Shown here: positions 33,154-42,129 of the stretch, one piece after another | Numbering within the stretch: the first letter of the stretch is position 1 | How the letters are laid out: the number at the start of each line of letters is the position of its first letter | Source: an uncultured Oscillospiraceae bacterium | GTDB lineage: Bacteria > Bacillota > Clostridia > Oscillospirales > Oscillospiraceae | DNA length: 64,000 bases | Direction: 5' to 3' | Assembly: GCA_947626265.1 (NCBI GenBank) | Contig: CANQRM010000002.1 | Span: 1-64,000 of the forward strand | Position numbers and translations under genes: made by a program | The notes under the pieces: model-generated | What the model was told of the DNA's origin: nothing | Seen by the model: the letters and a program-made list of their open reading frames with translations, nothing else | The model's database searches: none

Positions 33154-35501
33154 GGGAGATCACCCTCCCCACCACCAAGTGCTGGCTTAACAGTCAATGG
33201 GTCAGCCTGAACAATAGCCCCGTCCGCAACTAGCAACACGTTATAAGTATTCGGAATAACACTTGAAAACTCGATATTCCAAATGTTCTTCTTATCGGTC
33301 AAATTACAAACTCCATCAATGCTCCCGATTTTAGCTTGCAAGCTGTTAACCGGACGGCTGAACTCAAGAATTGCTTTTACTTTCTTTGCCGATACCTTTA
33401 CAACGTCAGATTTCCATGATGCTGTCAACGGAATTTCTATGTTACTATCAAATACAACAACCGGGACAAGTCTTTCCTCTGGAGTTGCACCTCCATGGAC
33501 TTCACCATAAATAGCATTTTCATCGTCTGCACCTGCCGCAAAACCAGATTGCCTAAAGTGGTCATAATTAGTAAAAACAGCGTAATGAGTCCCATTCCTG
33601 TCTTTGACATTTACTGTATTAGTCAACAGTTCAGCAGCGTTATCAGGCAATCTACAATATCGGCCATGACTACAGATGGTGGCTCCCTTAGGAAAACTCT
33701 CACCTTCTCTTCTATGGAAGAATCGTGCTGCAAGTCTACTCGTCCCATGATCTCCTGTGACTATTACTCTCTGATACTTCTTAACCAGTTCATTGATATC
33801 CTTACTTAGCCCAGCGACAAATGCTAACTGGTCTTCAATACATGTGTAATAATCGGGGTCGTCAACAACTCCTTTATGCGCCAGTTTATCCAAACGATCC
33901 AATTTGTCATAAGGAACGTCCATCTGGTTCCATTGCTCGTTGAAGCACGTTTCTGTTGGCAATGATGCTTGCACTACCGTTGTTTCCTTTATGATTCCAT
34001 TTCCACTTGTTTTCAAGGTCCATACCAATAGAGGAAGCCACTCAGCCCCAAGAGCATCAATCCAAAGGACAAAGCTGTTGTCCACAAGCATGGAACTCAA
34101 CACCGGATATCTGTAATCATAATCATCGGGTTGTAAGCTTGCGAAATACAGCTCCTCATCTAACGGAAGAGTGTTTTCGAGTTTATATGCTTTATAGCGA
34201 GAAAAGTATCCTGCAAGGTCATCATCATATACACTTCCATCTAGATAAGCATAAAGCTCTGGGTAAACACTTGGCAGATGTTCTGAAAGTAATACTTGTG
34301 CAGCATCTTCGCGCATCCATCTCCCAACTAGACGGAGCAAGTAAATTCTATCATTCTTTGTGTTGCTAGATAGAAACTCCAAGCGTTTTTCATATACAGG
34401 TATCTCATCAAGTTCTAAATAATACTTTTCGTCCTTGAGAATTTCCATAGAATCTATTAGGTCCTGGCTCTCTTTAATCCAATGCGGATGTGTGTTATAC
34501 ACGCCAAAAATATCATGCGTAATATGATTTGGTATATCTTCAATTGACGAAGAATTATTCACGCAGTAATATAAATATGTATCGTCAGGATGCCGAGTAA
34601 TCCAGAGTATAGCCAACTGTTTTTTCCCCTGCGCTTTTGAGATCCATCTGCTCATGATATCAGTCCCTATAAATGTCTCTGAATTTAGCGCAGACAAAAT
34701 AGCTTTATCAAGAGCAAAGCCATGTAGAGAATAATCAAACAGCAACGCTTGGGCCTGCTCCGGACAATCCTCCTCCGTCAGATCGCGTGCGCCAGAAAGG
34801 CCTTCGCTGATAAAAGAAAGACGATCACGTATGACCTTAACGGTTATGTTGCCAGTGGTAGGCTGTATGGACATGTGCCTTTTTGTTAAAATCGCTTGTT
34901 CATTTAGAATCTCGACAGGCTCCGCCCAATACTCATACCATTCCTGTAATCCAGCACATATATGACCATATTTCGCTTCTAATTGTGTAGTATACTGTTC
35001 AAAATCTCCTGAAAAGACAACTATGTCAAGCTGTTGCTCATCTTCGTTTTGATCAACGCAGTCAAAGTAATGCTCTTCACGACGAATATCATCGCATAGA
35101 TGCAATGTCCTATCATGCCACTGAGCCTCACAGCCCCATAGTGGAATAAGGATCCTTCCTCTACTTGTGGCCGACACTTGACTGCCCCACAACTTAGCGA
35201 ACCGTTGAGAAGCTGCCTCGCTCTTACTGAAAAGGCGCAGATATTCACTTACTCCAGGCAGAATCAACCATCGATCCCAATATGCTTGTTCCTCCAAATT
35301 TTCATACCTTGGCATTACATCGCCTGAAGAGAACAGTTCAGCTGATGATATCATCTGAATATCGGGAATCTTCTTCAACTCAGAGAGCAACACAATATAC
35401 TGTTGAACATTCTTGACCATAATGGCTCTGCAGGGAAAACGAGACTCAATCTTCTCCTGCTTTTCATTAAGAAGACAGCTAACTGCTTGCTCAATGGTCA
35501 T
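33150..35501 (-). CDS. pglZ: PglZ-domain protein of the BREX system
   Basis: A 783-residue protein carrying the PglZ domain, an alkaline-phosphatase-like fold present in all BREX types. The metal-binding signature is seen in NSFVLWIDALGAEWLPLLVW (about 470) and RVIVTGDHGTSRLAARFFH (about 590), with a later GEVHGGATPEERLVPVVVF. The long N-terminal part is unassigned and the C-terminal beta-rich segment looks immunoglobulin-like. I start at the ATG at 35501 with GAGGTG eight bases ahead. It follows brxC by 16 bases. Confidence 0.88.
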   Translation of the reverse strand: MTIEQAVSCLLNEKQEKIESRFPCRAIMVKNVQQYIVLLSELKKIPDIQMISSAELFSSGDVMPRYENLEEQAYWDRWLILPGVSEYLRLFSKSEAASQRFAKLWGSQVSATSRGRILIPLWGCEAQWHDRTLHLCDDIRREEHYFDCVDQNEDEQQLDIVVFSGDFEQYTTQLEAKYGHICAGLQEWYEYWAEPVEILNEQAILTKRHMSIQPTTGNITVKVIRDRLSFISEGLSGARDLTEEDCPEQAQALLFDYSLHGFALDKAILSALNSETFIGTDIMSRWISKAQGKKQLAILWITRHPDDTYLYYCVNNSSSIEDIPNHITHDIFGVYNTHPHWIKESQDLIDSMEILKDEKYYLELDEIPVYEKRLEFLSSNTKNDRIYLLRLVGRWMREDAAQVLLSEHLPSVYPELYAYLDGSVYDDDLAGYFSRYKAYKLENTLPLDEELYFASLQPDDYDYRYPVLSSMLVDNSFVLWIDALGAEWLPLLVWTLKTSGNGIIKETTVVQASLPTETCFNEQWNQMDVPYDKLDRLDKLAHKGVVDDPDYYTCIEDQLAFVAGLSKDINELVKKYQRVIVTGDHGTSRLAARFFHRREGESFPKGATICSHGRYCRLPDNAAELLTNTVNVKDRNGTHYAVFTNYDHFRQSGFAAGADDENAIYGEVHGGATPEERLVPVVVFDSNIEIPLTASWKSDVVKVSAKKVKAILEFSRPVNSLQAKIGSIDGVCNLTDKKNIWNIEFSSVIPNTYNVLLVADGAIVQADPLTVKPALGGGEGDLP

Positions 35502-35517
35502 AATGTACACACCTCTC

Positions 35518-38500
35518 TCACTTTAGAAAGTCGTCACAAAACTCTGGATGTTTCTCAATGAACGCCTTAACTCGTTCACGAAGAACTCCTTGCTCCATGT
35601 TATCAGTACATTGTTTCGTAAGTTCAAGTTTCTCTCTTTTTGCTTTCTCCTGAAGCGCATGTTTGAGGATTTTTTGAAGGGTAACTAGATCTGAAGTATC
35701 CCATGAACTTAAGTCATTGCCTATTCTCATTTTTGCCTGTGCCATAACAGTCGCGCGTTCATCTTCAATTATAGCCGCATACTCTTCGCCAACTGTTTTG
35801 ACAAAGGCTGAGGTCTGCATTTTGCTATCAAACAAAATTGCCGAATCCATGCTGCTTAATACGCTAATCGCATTTTGGACATTTTGATCCAGAGCCCGGT
35901 TTCCATTCTGAACATCTATCACTGTTTTTAGAGCCTTCTGCTGTTCTTTACTAACGATCCAAGGCAATGGTATTTCGTGTGTTTTGCACCAACCTCTAAC
36001 GGTTTCCTCTCCAGACAAAGATTGCCACAACTCTTTCAGCCTTATACGGTCCCTAGCCTGGCTTATAAGACCGATCTGCGAATCTAATTCTTTTTCAAAT
36101 TGGGTCAAACTAGCATCACAACTCAAATCCTTCAGCCCAGCATAGACAGCATCTAATTCACTCTGTATATACTCAATTCCTCGCGATTCAAGAATACCTG
36201 CAAGCACTGGTTTTGGATCACGCAGGCAGTCCATCGCATTCTGCCCGTACTGAGTTAGAACCTTTATATCAGATATTCTATCATCAGAAGACATGAGAGA
36301 CGTTCCATTAACAGAAACTTCTTTTAGGATTTTTAATGCAGGATACCATTTCGCACCACTTCGTTCAATGGCAATCGTAGGAATCCGCAAAAACTGAAAT
36401 AGATTTGCCAAGTCCTTTCTCGCATCTTCTGTACTATGATATGGTTTACCTAAAATTCCATTTAGCGTGTCCAAATAGTTATAATCACTAACAACATCTG
36501 GCAGCTTTTCTTTTACCTGATCTTCAGTCCAGGTATAAATTGCTGTTTGCATAACCATATGCAATTTATCGCTTAGTTCTTCGGGCTGAACACATAATCT
36601 ACCAGCGACCTCTTGTAATTCAGGGGAAACACTAAATAGGAATTTACGAAAAGCCGCGTTCATCGTGTTTTTATCTTGAAATGCTTTTTCAAGAGTTATC
36701 CGAAGCTTTCCACGCCCGTTAAACAACTGTATCACATTGCTCATGACACTTTCCCTTTCGCTATCTTGAGCAATAAACAGTTGCAGATTATCTGCGATCT
36801 TCATCGCGGCGTTTTTAAAGTCTTCACCGCCATATTTTTCATCCGGCAAATACTTCAGGGCCCACAGAGGAGCTCCCGCTTTTGTTACGGCCTCCCGCAT
36901 GTTATGCCAACATTCCGTTTCATTTGCAATTTGTGCGTCAGTAAGATCAAGAATTCTCTTGGCATACTGTCTGAAGTTCTGAAATGTCACGGTGCCAGCA
37001 GAGAGATAGTCTGTTGTCATTATGCCCTTGCACATATTCAGAACCATAGTTTTGAGGGTGTTTTCCCCCAAAACATGGGTGCTCTGGGCATTGTCTGTCC
37101 AGCTAAAAGCACTATCTTTGTAGCAGGAAAAAACATATCCAAGAAGTACTCCGCAGGCAATGGTGTTATAATACCCAAATGGCTTATGTTGTAGTTTATC
37201 CCATAAATCACCCAGGACAACCCGTTGTCCAGACTCCATCTCACTACGTATCAAACGAGCTAACTCGCAGATCGAATCCGCCGCTTTGCCACCAGATGCG
37301 GCCGCCATTTCGTCAATAGTAGAGAAATTTATAACCCCAGCAATTGCCATACTATTAAGAACACTCTTCATCTGGGAGTTATTACTTTCTCGAGTTATGC
37401 CTGCTGTCGGCGCAGAATCATTACAGGGCTTATACGCAGTATTAGTGATAACGATGGTTTCTGGCGCATAAGGAAACAACTCTTGAAGAACATTTGTTTG
37501 AATAGTCTTACGAAGATTTGGCATTCCATATTGATTTGCGAATACCTGCCTACCATTCCAAGCAATGATCTTGCTCCCACTGACTGCGCTTCCCACCCAA
37601 GTCGCTATAACAGCATTTGCTTCCATCTTATGCTGTCCACCTGATGCAGTTTGTCCGCGCCCGAATGCAATTTCCTGCTTTGTGAGACTTGTTAGCCATT
37701 TCGTGCGCATTTCATCTGTGAAAGGAGACTTTATAAGGGCAATAGTCAAACGCGATTCGTCAGATTCAGATGCTCGCTTGGCAAGATCGCTTTGAATTGT
37801 CATATACTGGGCATCATCTTTGACAGTAACGATTAGAAGACCAAGTTTATATGGATATTTATCAAGTTCTTTAATAATTTCGTCTAAGCGCGTCTTTATA
37901 GAATTTGTTTCTGCACAACACGCACATATCTTCATACGCTTAAATGCAGCATCATTCTCATCCCAGGCCTTCTTTTCAACCTCTTGAGCAAAAATGCCAT
38001 CACGAGAAAACATCTGATATCGCGTGTATTTCTTATCATTTGCGTCATATCTAAGTTTAAATTCATCACCGTTACCGCCATGGAATGGCATCTGCAGGCG
38101 AACAACACCGTTTGCAGCCTCATCACGGAGTATAATCTTACACTCTTCAAGCGTTGTCAGAAGATCGCCGACCTGCGATTTTGACATGACGCCCGAAAGG
38201 CACATTTCCAGACACTCAGCTGTCGCAGATATACCACCATGTGCTTTTATTCCTCCGTATACTCCTTTAGTCGATGACATAACCGCTAAAAGAAGCATAG
38301 CTATTTTGAACACTCGGTGAGCATTTTCATCACTTTCAACTAAATGACGACTTTCTTCATAATGATGAATATACTCAGCAGCCTTTGTGTCCTTATCACG
38401 AAAATCACTTTCTCTTGTAAAGAAATAGTCCCACAGCCAGTCAGGGGTCAACCAGCAAGCTTGGTCATCAGGACCATACTTATTTATATATCCGACAAAG

Positions 38501-39717
38501 CCAAGCTCACTATCGGACTGATCCTTCATAAAGCGGAACATAGTTCTCTGTGCTGCCGCATAGCTTTCAGCCACACGTGACAATAGGCGAATTGTCATTG
38601 GATGCATGGGACAAAGCATTTCAATTTGTTCGCTGATTTTATCATCTATACCAGACATATCTGGCAAGAACGGTTGAATAAGCTTTATTACTCTTGTTTT
38701 ATCTTCTTTCCATATCCCCTCCATCCCATTTCGAGTAGTAATTGAACCAGCAATCAAGTCAAAGGCTGCATCAGGACTAACATGAAATTCAACCTGATGG
38801 AACCGGTTAGTTATCATCTGATAGCGATCTTTTCCCATACTATCCACCATCTCCTGAGAGCGATGGACAATATAGAGCATAAATAACGGTTTTTCTTTAC
38901 AGAATTCAGATATTTGCTGCATGACCGTATGGTCATCGCTATTTGTCACATATTCGGTAAACTCATCCCAAATGAAGAATATACCACTCTTTGAAAGATT
39001 ATTACCATCGATCACATCACCAACCCAATCTTTAAAGGTTTTTAAGTTATTGACCAGCCCATAGCCTTTTTGTCTAACAACAGTCGCAACTGCTTTTAAG
39101 GCAGATAAATCACCACTTTCTACCTTTTGTCTCAATTCTTTGACAGTACTATAATCATCACTAAGAATGGTTGTCTCTAAGACATATTCCCAATTAATCG
39201 ATGGATCTTCCAGCTTTTCCTTTATAGCATTAATCAGAGAACTACTACCCAAATAGGCTTTGTCCCCATATTTTTCAATTAATGCATCTTGAATTGCTTT
39301 CTCCGCTTCAAGCAACAGCATATCTCCGGAGCGGATTCCTGTACAGCCCGTTTTCCAGATAACGAGGTAATCTCCATTCTTGCGGCATTTTGCAAACCTA
39401 TTTCTGTATTTTGACAAACGTCCAGACGCTGCCAAAAAGGCATCTATAACCTCAGGCTTTTCCTCCACAAGGTGTTTCACAAACAGGCCTGCATAGCTCT
39501 TTCCTGTTCCATATGAACCATGAACCCAAAAGGAGCGACGAAGATCTGGCGCCTCATTTCCCAGCGATTCACATAGATGTTCAACAAGCTTATCCATGTC
39601 TTCGCCAACAATATACTCACGCCACAAATTGGCATTGCGCTTATCAGCAGCTAAATCTACGACAGATTCAAATGCAGGATTGATCTCTAAGTAATTGCTG
39701 TATTTTACTTTAGGCAT
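35518..39717 (-). CDS. brxC: BrxC-like large P-loop ATPase
   Basis: A 1399-residue ATPase. The N-terminal P-loop domain has FWVHGSYGTGKSYAGLFVKH (Walker A 67-74) and a Walker B-like SGIFFIWDEFTEYV (about 255). The remainder is a long, mostly helical body with coiled coils near the C terminus. Size, position between the PAPS-reductase gene and pglZ, and the P-loop match BrxC/PglY of BREX. The ATG at 39717 has AAGGAG nine bases before; an in-frame GTG is too close to that site. The protein probably acts as a DNA-associated motor or scaffold of the modification complex. Confidence 0.87.
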   Translation of the reverse strand: MPKVKYSNYLEINPAFESVVDLAADKRNANLWREYIVGEDMDKLVEHLCESLGNEAPDLRRSFWVHGSYGTGKSYAGLFVKHLVEEKPEVIDAFLAASGRLSKYRNRFAKCRKNGDYLVIWKTGCTGIRSGDMLLLEAEKAIQDALIEKYGDKAYLGSSSLINAIKEKLEDPSINWEYVLETTILSDDYSTVKELRQKVESGDLSALKAVATVVRQKGYGLVNNLKTFKDWVGDVIDGNNLSKSGIFFIWDEFTEYVTNSDDHTVMQQISEFCKEKPLFMLYIVHRSQEMVDSMGKDRYQMITNRFHQVEFHVSPDAAFDLIAGSITTRNGMEGIWKEDKTRVIKLIQPFLPDMSGIDDKISEQIEMLCPMHPMTIRLLSRVAESYAAAQRTMFRFMKDQSDSELGFVGYINKYGPDDQACWLTPDWLWDYFFTRESDFRDKDTKAAEYIHHYEESRHLVESDENAHRVFKIAMLLLAVMSSTKGVYGGIKAHGGISATAECLEMCLSGVMSKSQVGDLLTTLEECKIILRDEAANGVVRLQMPFHGGNGDEFKLRYDANDKKYTRYQMFSRDGIFAQEVEKKAWDENDAAFKRMKICACCAETNSIKTRLDEIIKELDKYPYKLGLLIVTVKDDAQYMTIQSDLAKRASESDESRLTIALIKSPFTDEMRTKWLTSLTKQEIAFGRGQTASGGQHKMEANAVIATWVGSAVSGSKIIAWNGRQVFANQYGMPNLRKTIQTNVLQELFPYAPETIVITNTAYKPCNDSAPTAGITRESNNSQMKSVLNSMAIAGVINFSTIDEMAAASGGKAADSICELARLIRSEMESGQRVVLGDLWDKLQHKPFGYYNTIACGVLLGYVFSCYKDSAFSWTDNAQSTHVLGENTLKTMVLNMCKGIMTTDYLSAGTVTFQNFRQYAKRILDLTDAQIANETECWHNMREAVTKAGAPLWALKYLPDEKYGGEDFKNAAMKIADNLQLFIAQDSERESVMSNVIQLFNGRGKLRITLEKAFQDKNTMNAAFRKFLFSVSPELQEVAGRLCVQPEELSDKLHMVMQTAIYTWTEDQVKEKLPDVVSDYNYLDTLNGILGKPYHSTEDARKDLANLFQFLRIPTIAIERSGAKWYPALKILKEVSVNGTSLMSSDDRISDIKVLTQYGQNAMDCLRDPKPVLAGILESRGIEYIQSELDAVYAGLKDLSCDASLTQFEKELDSQIGLISQARDRIRLKELWQSLSGEETVRGWCKTHEIPLPWIVSKEQQKALKTVIDVQNGNRALDQNVQNAISVLSSMDSAILFDSKMQTSAFVKTVGEEYAAIIEDERATVMAQAKMRIGNDLSSWDTSDLVTLQKILKHALQEKAKREKLELTKQCTDNMEQGVLRERVKAFIEKHPEFCDDFLK

Positions 39718-39737
39718 GATCACTTACTCCTTCCAAT

Positions 39738-42083
39738 TCACTCTTCTGCCAAGTCTAGGACATCTAATGATGTGTAGTTCTCAAGTATGATATTATCAAG
39801 ATTTGCCACAAAAGAAACTCGAATATACTTGGGAAATTGTACAGCCAATCCTTGAACTGCCTCACGAAAGCTGTTTATCTCTATCGCATATATATCCGAC
39901 GGCGATATGCCTGTTGAGGAAGGATTGCTATGAGCATTAACCATCTCAGAGAATGTAAAGCTCCGCCGACCGGTTCTTTCACCATATTGATATATTGTAT
40001 ACAACAGTGCCACGGCATGAGGATAGTCCCATCCGGCTCTGAAATATGAATATGTATTCTTGCTTAATTCTATCGCAATTCCTTGTTTGAGTCCATCTCC
40101 AATTGGAGAATAACGAAGGGTCTCAGCAAGGGCTGTTACTGCATTTTCTCTGCTTGAAAGCGATCCGTTATCACCCAGCATAACAACAAGGTCGCCTTTT
40201 TCATAGGTAGCCCCAATTTCTGCGTTCAAACAATACCACCTGCTGATTGTAGAATTATAGGCCAGATTAGCCCATACAATTGCCCACATTAAAGGGTTAT
40301 ATGGTCCCATCTCAGTAAGCTTCATGCCAAGTGGTGTTAAAGAAAGCGCCCTATCCTTTGTGTTACTCTCAATAAGGCCAGCCTCTTTTAGCCATACTTT
40401 TAGTGCATCGTATTGACGGTTACCCAGAACACCCATTTCAAAGCAATGAATGCCCTCAGTCATGAAATGTTCCATCCATGACTGACGAAGCCCAAAATGT
40501 TGATATGGGTTTAGTCCTTTCATATCCATACCGTTACCTCCAACATTTGTTGTACTCAGAGATTTTGCCAATAGACAGCTCTTATCTGTGAATGTAAGGC
40601 AATTAGCGCAGTGCAAACACAATGATTGTCTAATCAAGATGCTTTCCTCAGGTTGAATTGTGTATGCACCTGTCGGGCATTGAACAACACAAGCGCGACA
40701 CCCCTTACAATATGCAACCTTATACGCGACGCCTCTCAAATGTGCTATAACAAATCTATCCATCTTAGAGAACGGTCCATATGATACTCTAAGAACACTA
40801 TCACTCTGGTTGATATGATACTCATAATTATTGCCATATATATTTTGGACGCCTGATATGTCGTTCTGTTCTGTGATAGTACCCAAAACAGGAGCGACGG
40901 AAAGCCATTGCTGTGAAGGATAAATAATAGAAAAGGAAATTCTATTATTCTGAATTTGCTCGCTTACACGATTACCGCCATTAGGTAATCCTCTTCCGCC
41001 CATACGTGCTTTCCAACCGCCATCTTCAATATACTTTTTAACTTCTTTATCTGGGCGGTTAAGCTTAGCATATTCTTCGACTTTCTGAAGCAATGGCTGC
41101 ATTTCATCATGATAGTAAGAATTGGCAATACCATCCCACCAATCCGATGAAAGAGGACACACCATACACCCCACACGAAATAGTCCAAGTCTATAAGCCT
41201 TATTAAAAAGAATTGATTGCTTGAGAATGTAACAATACAGCTCTGCGGTATTCCATACTTTAAGCGGACTGATATTAATTTGACTTATGTTTTTTGCACC
41301 AACACTTACATCAGAGTATTTTGCTCTGCGGGCGCTCTCTTCAGATCGAACGCCATCAAGCACTACAGCTTTTGCATTATAATTTCCCAATATTTCACGT
41401 AACTTAATGATAGTTGGCGCAGATTTATGAACTACACAGCACCATCTCATTCTTCGTCCAGGAGGACCAAATTCATTCCAGGATTCAACAGGGTCCATGT
41501 GAGATTTGGCTTCCTCAAACCGAAGCAATGGCCAGTGTTTTTTTGCTGCATCTACAGATTCTAGGGTATCAGATAACTCCATTCCAGTATTGCTAAAAAC
41601 TACGTAAAAGTCATTTGGGGCAAGAGCTTTGGCAGTAATATCTAAAAGTGCTAGAGAGTCTTTACCTCCAGAGAATGCACATATAAAGGAAAAGCCTTGT
41701 TTATGGTACTTTAGGAATTGTTCTTGTATAAACTCGATAGCTCTTTGCTCCAGGCTCATCATAATAGCCTGATTGACCTGATATAACCGATCTGTGTCAA
41801 CTGCTTGAAGCTTTAACCTTTCCTCTGTAAGGCGCTTGATAACCGGTTTAGAATAAAACCCTCCGCCGAGCGCTTCGGCAACACAGACTCCATTAAGAAT
41901 GTATCGTCTAATACCCTCTGCCCATAATATTGGTCTATCCGTATCTTTCGGATAATCCCAATACTTGTCCATGCCGAAGAAATCTAATTCCTCATGAAAT
42001 ACTGGACGAATTTCTTTTTGGATTTTAGCATCAACCGTCAAATGGAAGATGCCATATTCCTTTGTCCATTCATAACCATACAT
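39738..42083 (-). CDS. brxP: BrxP-like PAPS-reductase-family protein
   Basis: A 781-residue protein. After an N-terminal domain, the PAPS-reductase/adenine-hydrolase-like core shows the PP-loop FICAFSGGKDSLALLD (SGGKDS 138-143), VLDGVRSEESARRAK and a cysteine-bearing GLFRVGCMVCPLSSDWW. A ferredoxin-like insert CKGCRACVVQCPTGAY with LCLHCANCLTF suggests a 4Fe-4S centre. The C-terminal 230 residues, beginning FGLRQSWMEHF, resemble DUF4007. This is the hallmark of type 4 BREX and a relative of DndC/SspD of phosphorothioation. It is the probable sulfur-insertion enzyme. I start at the ATG at 42083; an upstream TTG has no ribosome site. Confidence 0.88.
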   Translation of the reverse strand: MYGYEWTKEYGIFHLTVDAKIQKEIRPVFHEELDFFGMDKYWDYPKDTDRPILWAEGIRRYILNGVCVAEALGGGFYSKPVIKRLTEERLKLQAVDTDRLYQVNQAIMMSLEQRAIEFIQEQFLKYHKQGFSFICAFSGGKDSLALLDITAKALAPNDFYVVFSNTGMELSDTLESVDAAKKHWPLLRFEEAKSHMDPVESWNEFGPPGRRMRWCCVVHKSAPTIIKLREILGNYNAKAVVLDGVRSEESARRAKYSDVSVGAKNISQINISPLKVWNTAELYCYILKQSILFNKAYRLGLFRVGCMVCPLSSDWWDGIANSYYHDEMQPLLQKVEEYAKLNRPDKEVKKYIEDGGWKARMGGRGLPNGGNRVSEQIQNNRISFSIIYPSQQWLSVAPVLGTITEQNDISGVQNIYGNNYEYHINQSDSVLRVSYGPFSKMDRFVIAHLRGVAYKVAYCKGCRACVVQCPTGAYTIQPEESILIRQSLCLHCANCLTFTDKSCLLAKSLSTTNVGGNGMDMKGLNPYQHFGLRQSWMEHFMTEGIHCFEMGVLGNRQYDALKVWLKEAGLIESNTKDRALSLTPLGMKLTEMGPYNPLMWAIVWANLAYNSTISRWYCLNAEIGATYEKGDLVVMLGDNGSLSSRENAVTALAETLRYSPIGDGLKQGIAIELSKNTYSYFRAGWDYPHAVALLYTIYQYGERTGRRSFTFSEMVNAHSNPSSTGISPSDIYAIEINSFREAVQGLAVQFPKYIRVSFVANLDNIILENYTSLDVLDLAEE

Positions 42084-42129
42084 GATAGCATCTTCTCCCG
42101 TCAATGATTAATAATGCAAGATACCCAGA

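Noticed and set aside
30335-42083. A Dnd or Ssp phosphorothioation system instead of BREX
   Set aside because: Cysteine desulfurase and the PP-loop protein would fit, but DndB, DndD, DndE, SspB and SspC are absent, while PglZ, BrxC and BrxL are present.
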